The notes under the pieces were generated by a model. That model did not search any database. It worked only from the letters and a program-made list of their open reading frames with translations, and was not told the DNA's origin. A program made the position numbers and the translations under genes. Positions 59,191 through 64,000 of a stretch of DNA of 64,000 nucleotides are shown here, one piece after another. Positions within the stretch are counted from its first letter, which is position 1. Each line of letters starts with the position of its first letter. The stretch is from NCBI RefSeq assembly GCF_001580545.1, contig NZ_LRBG01000039.1, positions 620,001-684,000 of the forward strand. Reading direction: 5' to 3'. This DNA comes from Paraburkholderia monticola (GTDB taxonomy: Bacteria > Pseudomonadota > Gammaproteobacteria > Burkholderiales > Burkholderiaceae).

Positions 59191-60525
59191 CTAGAGACGC
59201 ACGCCGTCTCGACCGAGTGCGCTTCGTATTGCCTGTGGATCGACATTGCGCGGCTCGATGCGCTCGCGCACGGCCAGCGTTGCCGCGTGCCCGATCGCAT
59301 GACCGTATGAAAAGCATTGCGCCGTGACGCGCGCAGACGCAACCGCTTCGTGTTCCGCTGACAAACAACGCCCCGCGACCAGCAACCCTTCTCCGCGCGA
59401 AGGCACGAAACACCCATAAGGCACTTCATAGAAGTCGTCGAGCACCCACTCCACCTTCGGCTTCGCGCCCGCGTGCAACTCGATCGGCCACGGCGAGCGC
59501 GCAATACCGTCGGAAAACTTCCTCGCGCCGACGACATCCGCGTTCATCAACTTCGCAACGCCTTCAACCTGGCGTGTCTGACGCACACCCACCTGCACGC
59601 CGGTGTCGTTGACGAACGACTGCTCGCATCCAGCTATGTAGTCCTTAAGAAATCGCGCATACGATTGAACCTGTTTCCTTCCATTCATCTCACCTTCTGT
59701 GAAATCGTCGTAGAAGATCGGGTTCAGCTCGCGGCCGTCGGAACCGGTGATTCGCGTGCAGTTGCATAGCAACTCGCCGGGTCGCGTCGTCGGGAAGAGC
59801 CAGATTTTCGAGCGCGGCAGGTCGTCGCCAGCGGCTTGCCGTTCGCGCAGCAGCGAGGAGATCGCCTCGCCCATGATCGTGTCGTCACCGTAAGTGCGCC
59901 TGAACCGTTCGACGTCCACACCTTGCAGCCGGAAAATCATCGTTGGATTCTGGACGTGAAGACCGTCACCCACAAAGCTGTCGAGACCCGCCATCGCGAC
60001 GAGATCCGCGTCGCCGCTTGCGTCGATGGTCATGCGCGCGCGGATGGTGAGCGGTCCTTGCTTGGTCCATGCGGTCACCCCATCGACGCGTTCGTCGCCA
60101 TCGAGCAGAACACCGGTCGCTACCGCGTGATAGATCACCTTGACGCCAGTCGCCAGGAGCAGACTGTCGGCCGCATCGCGCCACACCAACGGATCGTGAA
60201 CGCGCGTCCAGGTTTTTCCGTAGCGCACCGGCGCGGCGAGACCACCACGCTGTTCAAGCACGTCGCAGAACTCCTGCGCAAAGCCGGACACGATTGCCTC
60301 GGGCTTCGCGCCGGCACGTTCGGTAGCGAGGTACAAGCCGCACACGGTGCCGGACAATCCCGCCACCGCTCCGCCGCCGCAAAAGCCATAACGCTCGAGC
60401 AGGATGACCTTCAATCCCTGGCGGCTGGCCGTCACCGCGGCCGCAACTCCAGCTGCGCCTCCTCCGGTCACAAGGACGTCGCAACTAAGGCCGTCAACGG
60501 ACCGCACATCAATTCCATTTTTCAT
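59191..60525 (-). CDS. FAD-dependent oxidoreductase
   Basis: 444 residues with N-terminal Rossmann FAD site VLVTGGGAAGVAAAVTASRQ and ERYGFCGGGAVAGLSGT. The middle shows RMTIDASGDADLVAMAG, and the end VPSRGEGLLVAGRCLSAEH, a layout of the FAD-dependent oxidoreductase group often seen in catabolic operons. The substrate is unknown. First gene of the operon, with a 17-base dyad upstream. No signal peptide, so cytoplasmic. Confidence 0.88.
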   Translation of the reverse strand: MKNGIDVRSVDGLSCDVLVTGGGAAGVAAAVTASRQGLKVILLERYGFCGGGAVAGLSGTVCGLYLATERAGAKPEAIVSGFAQEFCDVLEQRGGLAAPVRYGKTWTRVHDPLVWRDAADSLLLATGVKVIYHAVATGVLLDGDERVDGVTAWTKQGPLTIRARMTIDASGDADLVAMAGLDSFVGDGLHVQNPTMIFRLQGVDVERFRRTYGDDTIMGEAISSLLRERQAAGDDLPRSKIWLFPTTRPGELLCNCTRITGSDGRELNPIFYDDFTEGEMNGRKQVQSYARFLKDYIAGCEQSFVNDTGVQVGVRQTRQVEGVAKLMNADVVGARKFSDGIARSPWPIELHAGAKPKVEWVLDDFYEVPYGCFVPSRGEGLLVAGRCLSAEHEAVASARVTAQCFSYGHAIGHAATLAVRERIEPRNVDPQAIRSALGRDGVRL

Positions 60526-60550
60526 GTTTCACCATCCGTCGTCATTTGAT

Positions 60551-60567
60551 ATGTCAGTTGACGACAT
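60551..60567. promoter_or_regulatory. ATGTC-N7-GACAT dyad upstream of FAD oxidoreductase gene
   Basis: ATGTC and GACAT flank seven bases (AGTTGAC), 26 bases before the ATG of the first operon gene. A GTC/GAC dyad fits the style of FCD-type GntR operators. No copy was found upstream of the GntR gene. Confidence 0.45.
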
Positions 60568-60842
60568 TTGTAGCTGAGCGAAATCGGGCTGTCAACAGGA
60601 ATGGTGGGAAGCAGAGTCGGGGGAGATGCTTACGATTGCCTTGGACGGCAGGTGTGGCGGCGGTTTGGGAGCAAACGGCCAGTGCACCTAACGTTTTCCC
60701 CAGGCGATGCTCGGAGAGCAGTGGAGCGCGGCAGCGAGGTGCGGGAGAGTCGGCTACAAGAATGGCATCACTACCGATCTGACGAGGGCCCCAGGTACGT
60801 ACTCGATCAGGGTGACACAACGGGTGGAAACGATCATTGGAA

Positions 60843-60872
60843 TTCGGCCACGCTCGCCAGAGCGTGGCCGAA
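60843..60872 (-). terminator. perfect hairpin downstream of porin gene
   Basis: TTCGGCCACGCT and AGCGTGGCCGAA form a perfect 12-bp stem with a 6-base loop, about 47 bases after the porin stop. No long T-run. The rest of the 60526-60918 spacer holds the dyad near 60551 and no gene. Confidence 0.7.
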
Positions 60873-60918
60873 AATCTGAGAGATGGCCCGCGTCCCTATC
60901 TGGCAGGCCATCCGATAA

Positions 60919-62064
60919 TCAGAAGCTGTGCCGCAGTCCCGCCATCAGACCAAGCTGGCCCGCCCCCGGCGCTGGCGTCGTACCGCCGCCGCCCTGGCTG
61001 ACCGTATAAGCCGCCTTGTCGCTGTTCCAGAGATACGCGCCCTGCAGATACACCGCCGTACGCTTCGACAACAGATAGGTAGTACGCAATGCGGCAATCG
61101 TGCCGCGCGCATCGTCGCGGCTGTTGACGATGTGATACACGCCGCTATCGACGATCAATGCCGGCGTCACCGGATACGAGGCGGTCAGGTAAAACTGGTC
61201 GGTATGCACGTTCGGCGTGGCCGCCGAAACCGTGTCGACGCGCCGCCCAAGCCAGCCGCCGCCAAGCCGCAAGTTGCCGACGTGGCCATAGCCATTCAAC
61301 TGGATACGCACGTCCGTGTCGCCCGGATTCGAGAAGTCGAACGACGGCGTGCCGTCGTACATATTCGCCATCGCACCCGGGCCACCGTGTTGCTGATCGT
61401 AGGCCGCGGCGACACCGTAGCCATTGCGATCGTAGCGCAGCATCGCGGACCATTCGCGGCAGGTCGGCCCGTTGCCGGCTGTCGGCCCGGCGCAGGTCCC
61501 CTGCCCCGGCGAATTGCCCGTGCCCGTCGCATCGCGGCCGAACGACCATGTCGCGCCAAGTGTGAAGCCCGCATAGCTGCCCTTGTAGACGACCGTGTTG
61601 TCGCTACGCGCACTTGGCAGATATTGATCGAACGACGCGGTCCCGCCATAGATGTCGGGGCCGAACAGATCCGCGTCCGACAGCGCCCAGAAGGTCATCG
61701 TGTATTGGCGCCCGAACGTCAGCGCGCCATACGGCGTATTCAGTCCGACCCAGGCCTGACGGCCGAACAGGCGGCCGCCCTGGTTCAACGTGCCGTTGCG
61801 CATGTTGAAGCCGCTTTCGAGCGTGAAGATCGCCGACAGACCGCCGCCCAATGCTTCGTTACCACGCAAGCCCCAGCGCGACGGCATTTCACCCGTAATG
61901 CCCGGCATTCGCACGACGCTATCGCCTGCCGCATTCGCATGCGAAACGTACTCGACGCCCGTATCGACGATGCCGTAAAGCGTCACGCTGCTCTGCGCGC
62001 ACGCCAGGGCGCTGACGCTCGACAAGACAAGTGCTGTCGCAATCCGTAGTTTCATAGTCTCCAT
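60919..62064 (-). CDS. Gram-negative porin (OmpC-like, Burkholderia type)
   Basis: 381 residues from the ATG at 62064 with AGGA before it; a second ATG nine bases on is equally possible. A signal peptide (LRIATALVLSSVSALACAQS) is followed by SSVTLYGIVDTGVEYVSHAN, RWGLRGNEALGGGLSAIFTL and ESGFN, then a 16-stranded barrel ending in LMAGLRHSF with the terminal Phe. A trimeric outer-membrane channel. It follows an AAHS transporter on the same strand and may admit the aromatic substrate. Loop 3 was not analysed. Confidence 0.93.
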   Translation of the reverse strand: METMKLRIATALVLSSVSALACAQSSVTLYGIVDTGVEYVSHANAAGDSVVRMPGITGEMPSRWGLRGNEALGGGLSAIFTLESGFNMRNGTLNQGGRLFGRQAWVGLNTPYGALTFGRQYTMTFWALSDADLFGPDIYGGTASFDQYLPSARSDNTVVYKGSYAGFTLGATWSFGRDATGTGNSPGQGTCAGPTAGNGPTCREWSAMLRYDRNGYGVAAAYDQQHGGPGAMANMYDGTPSFDFSNPGDTDVRIQLNGYGHVGNLRLGGGWLGRRVDTVSAATPNVHTDQFYLTASYPVTPALIVDSGVYHIVNSRDDARGTIAALRTTYLLSKRTAVYLQGAYLWNSDKAAYTVSQGGGGTTPAPGAGQLGLMAGLRHSF

Positions 62065-62203
62065 GATTTCCTGTTTGTTATTAATGACAGACGTGCGCCG
62101 TCCGCTCGCGATGCGCGAGAGACGAAGAACCGCAAGGGGAAAAATCAGATCACGCGCAACCGCCCCCGCGATACGAACGCACCGCGAGGGACCGTCGCGT
62201 CGA

Positions 62204-63622
62204 TCAGCGCGCTGTCGCGACGCCTCGACGCGGAATATGCCGCCGCACCATCGCCAGCGCGAGCAGCACGACTGCCATTGCAATGCCGAGCATCAGCAGA
62301 TAGCCCGATGCGCCGCCGGCCGTGATCACCGCAGCGCCGGCGAATGCGCTCAGAATCGCGCCGACCCGGCCGAACGCGAGCGCCGACGCGGTACCCGTCG
62401 CCCGCACGCTGGTCGGATAGACGTAGGCGCACAGCGCGTACATCGTCGATTGCACCGCGTTGACGAACAGACCGTGCAAGCCGAGGCCGACGATCATCAA
62501 CGCCGTGTGCTGCGTCGCGCTGACGCCGAGCAGCACCCATGCACTCGCGACCCCGCCCACGCAACACACCAGCAGGGGCCAGCGAGAGCCGTACCGCCCA
62601 ATCGCGAGCGCGCACAGCACAGCGCCGATCACACCGCCGAGGTTGTAGGCGCTCAGGCCGTAGCCCGCGAGCGACACGCTCAAGCCCTCGCTCGTCAGCA
62701 TCGACGGCAGCCAGCTGAACGCCGCGTACACCGCGAGCAGGCACATGAAGAACGCGCCCCAGATCGCGACGGTGTCACGTGAACGGCCATCGCGGAACAG
62801 CGCCGTGAAGCCGACATGGCGCTCGTCGCTCTGCTCGCGCACATCGGTGAAGCTCGCATCGGCCGACACGTCGCGCGCCATGCGCCGCAGCAGCTTCACG
62901 AGCTCGGGCCAGCGATGCGGACGACGCGCCAGAAAGCGCGGCGACTCGGGCAGCGCGGCAAGCAGGACGACGGCGAGCACCAGCGGCAGCACGCCACCCG
63001 CGACGAACAGACCGCGCCAGCCATAGACCGGCAAGACCTGCCCGGCGAACAATCCGGCGACCATGCCGCCCAGCGGCACGCACAGAATCGTCGCCGTCAC
63101 CGCGAAGGTACGAAAACGCGCGGGCGTGAACTCGGCGGTCAGCGTGGTCGACGTCGGCAGCGCGCCGCCGATGCCGAGCCCCGCGAGAAAGCGCAGCGCC
63201 GCGATGGCCGCGACGTTCGGCGCGAGGCTGATCGCGCAGGTTGCCGCGCCGAACACGAACACGCTGCCGATGACGGCCCAGCGCCGGCCGAACCGATCGG
63301 CGAACAGCCCCGCGAACGCACTGCCGATGCCCATGCCGATCAGCCCCGACGCGACCACCGGCGCAAAGGCGTTGCGCGTGATGCCCCATTCCTTGATCAG
63401 CATCGGAATCGCGAAGCCGATCAGTTGGCTGTCGAAACCGTCGACGACGATCGACAGCGCCGCGAGCACCACCGCGACTTTCTGCAGCAGCGTGTAGATG
63501 CCGTCATCGAGCGCATGACCGATGTCGACCGTGCTGCCGCCGCGGGCGATGCCGGCGAGCGCCGCGTCGTCGCGCGCGGCCGAGGCCGCCGCCGAAGCGG
63601 GAGGAACGTAATTCATGAGCAT
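62204..63622 (-). CDS. MFS transporter, AAHS (aromatic acid:H+ symporter) family
   Basis: 472 residues. VVDGFDSQLIGFAIPMLIKE is the DGFD motif of AAHS transporters such as PcaK, and GLFADRFGRRWAVIGSVFVF is the signature loop. About 12 membrane segments. It imports benzoate-type acids by proton symport. It follows a vanillin/benzaldehyde-type dehydrogenase gene by 54 bases and precedes a porin, suggesting an aromatic uptake and oxidation operon. Confidence 0.9.
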   Translation of the reverse strand: MLMNYVPPASAAASAARDDAALAGIARGGSTVDIGHALDDGIYTLLQKVAVVLAALSIVVDGFDSQLIGFAIPMLIKEWGITRNAFAPVVASGLIGMGIGSAFAGLFADRFGRRWAVIGSVFVFGAATCAISLAPNVAAIAALRFLAGLGIGGALPTSTTLTAEFTPARFRTFAVTATILCVPLGGMVAGLFAGQVLPVYGWRGLFVAGGVLPLVLAVVLLAALPESPRFLARRPHRWPELVKLLRRMARDVSADASFTDVREQSDERHVGFTALFRDGRSRDTVAIWGAFFMCLLAVYAAFSWLPSMLTSEGLSVSLAGYGLSAYNLGGVIGAVLCALAIGRYGSRWPLLVCCVGGVASAWVLLGVSATQHTALMIVGLGLHGLFVNAVQSTMYALCAYVYPTSVRATGTASALAFGRVGAILSAFAGAAVITAGGASGYLLMLGIAMAVVLLALAMVRRHIPRRGVATAR

Positions 63623-63676
63623 GTCTCCGTTGTTCGCGCTGCATGCGCGTTGTTCGATTTTTTGTGGCGCTTCTCG

Positions 63677-64000
63677 TCAGAACGGATAGTGACGCGGCGT
63701 GGTTTGGAGCGTAACCCAGCGCAAATCGGTGAACTCCGCGATCCCCGCCTTGCCGCCGAAGCGGCCGAAGCCACTCGCCTTGACGCCGCCGAACGGCATC
63801 TGTGCTTCGTCGTGCACGGTGGGGCCGTTCACGTGGCAGATGCCCGACTCGATGCGCTTTGCGACGTTCAATGCGCGGGCCGTATCGCGGCTGAACACCG
63901 CCGCCGACAGGCCGTACTCGTTGTCGTTCGCACATGCGATCGCGGCGTCTTCACCGCGCACGCGCACGATCGGCTTGACCGGCCCGAACGATTCGTCGTG
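63677..64000 (-). CDS. aldehyde dehydrogenase, C-terminal part (vanillin/benzaldehyde type)
   Basis: The last 107 codons of an NAD-dependent aldehyde dehydrogenase; the start and active-site Cys lie beyond the right edge. Visible: ESFGPVKPIVRVRGEDAA, NDNEYGLSAAVFSRDTARAL, SGICHVNGPTVHDEAQMPFG and GVKASGFGRFGGKAGIAEFT. The GPTVHDEAQMPFGG block is that of vanillin and benzaldehyde dehydrogenases. It would oxidise an aromatic aldehyde to the acid. The adjoining AAHS transporter agrees. The exact substrate cannot be told from this part. Confidence 0.87.
   Translation of the reverse strand, partial: HDESFGPVKPIVRVRGEDAAIACANDNEYGLSAAVFSRDTARALNVAKRIESGICHVNGPTVHDEAQMPFGGVKASGFGRFGGKAGIAEFTDLRWVTLQTTPRHYPF

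Noticed and set aside
63677..64000. alpha-ketoglutarate semialdehyde dehydrogenase of the hydroxyproline pathway
   Set aside because: The C-terminal motifs match aromatic aldehyde dehydrogenases, and it is linked to an AAHS transporter 40 kb away from the hydroxyproline genes.

Overview
The window is a GC-rich, gene-dense bacterial chromosome segment. Gene content and protein style point to a Burkholderiaceae member, most likely Paraburkholderia. The supporting clues are a liuABCD operon next to a TetR-type regulator, OmpC-like and OprB-like porins, an AAHS aromatic-acid transporter, an HU protein, and many GntR, LysR and AraC catabolic regulators. I saw no rRNA, tRNA, CRISPR array, insertion sequence or prophage gene, so this looks like resident catabolic and regulatory chromosome rather than a mobile island. 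The species assignment is inference.

Layout. 1-1269: the 3' part of a histidine ammonia-lyase and a small unknown protein. 1266-5322: a LuxR-type ATPase regulator (LAL) one base from a flippase-like membrane protein. 5600-10406: two orphan OmpR-type response regulators bracketing a Tat-exported-looking CoA-transferase and an OprB-like porin. 10905-15913: GntR regulator, polar amino-acid ABC transporter and gamma-glutamyltransferase, probably one uptake and hydrolysis unit. 16009-23284: trans-4-hydroxyproline catabolism (epimerase, three-part D-hydroxyproline dehydrogenase, DapA-type deaminase, PAS-AraC regulator) with a divergent LivK-type binding protein. 23285-27885: a probable small RNA, a small unknown protein, a Na+/H+ antiporter, a DUF1488-like protein and a cytosolic PhnD-like protein.

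27899-34729: leucine/isovalerate catabolism liuABCD with divergent TetR regulator (LiuQ-like) and a palindromic operator candidate. 34769-41172: DUF72 protein, DAHP synthase, HU, a small secreted protein behind a long hairpin, a membrane GGDEF-EAL protein and a DUF899 protein. 41448-46380: LysR, MFS, AhpD-like protein, cupin, and a DedA-rhodanese fusion. 47089-50743: putrescine degradation (PuuD, PuuA, SpuC-like). 50766-54434: HtrA-like protease with an unusual active-site loop, an alpha/beta hydrolase, and a DUF2278 protein. 54578-60525: an unassigned catabolic cluster (GntR, MFS, CoA-transferase, crotonase-fold protein, FAD oxidoreductase). 60919-64000: porin, AAHS transporter and aldehyde dehydrogenase, which looks like an aromatic-aldehyde/acid utilisation operon running off the window.

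How it fits together: most blocks are self-contained uptake-plus-catabolism modules (gamma-glutamyl compounds, hydroxyproline, leucine, putrescine, aromatics), each with a local regulator. The least explained parts are the orphan response regulator/Tat CoA-transferase/porin block, the GntR-linked FAD/crotonase/CoA-transferase operon, the candidate small RNA near 23.5 kb, and several strong inverted or tandem repeats in promoter regions.
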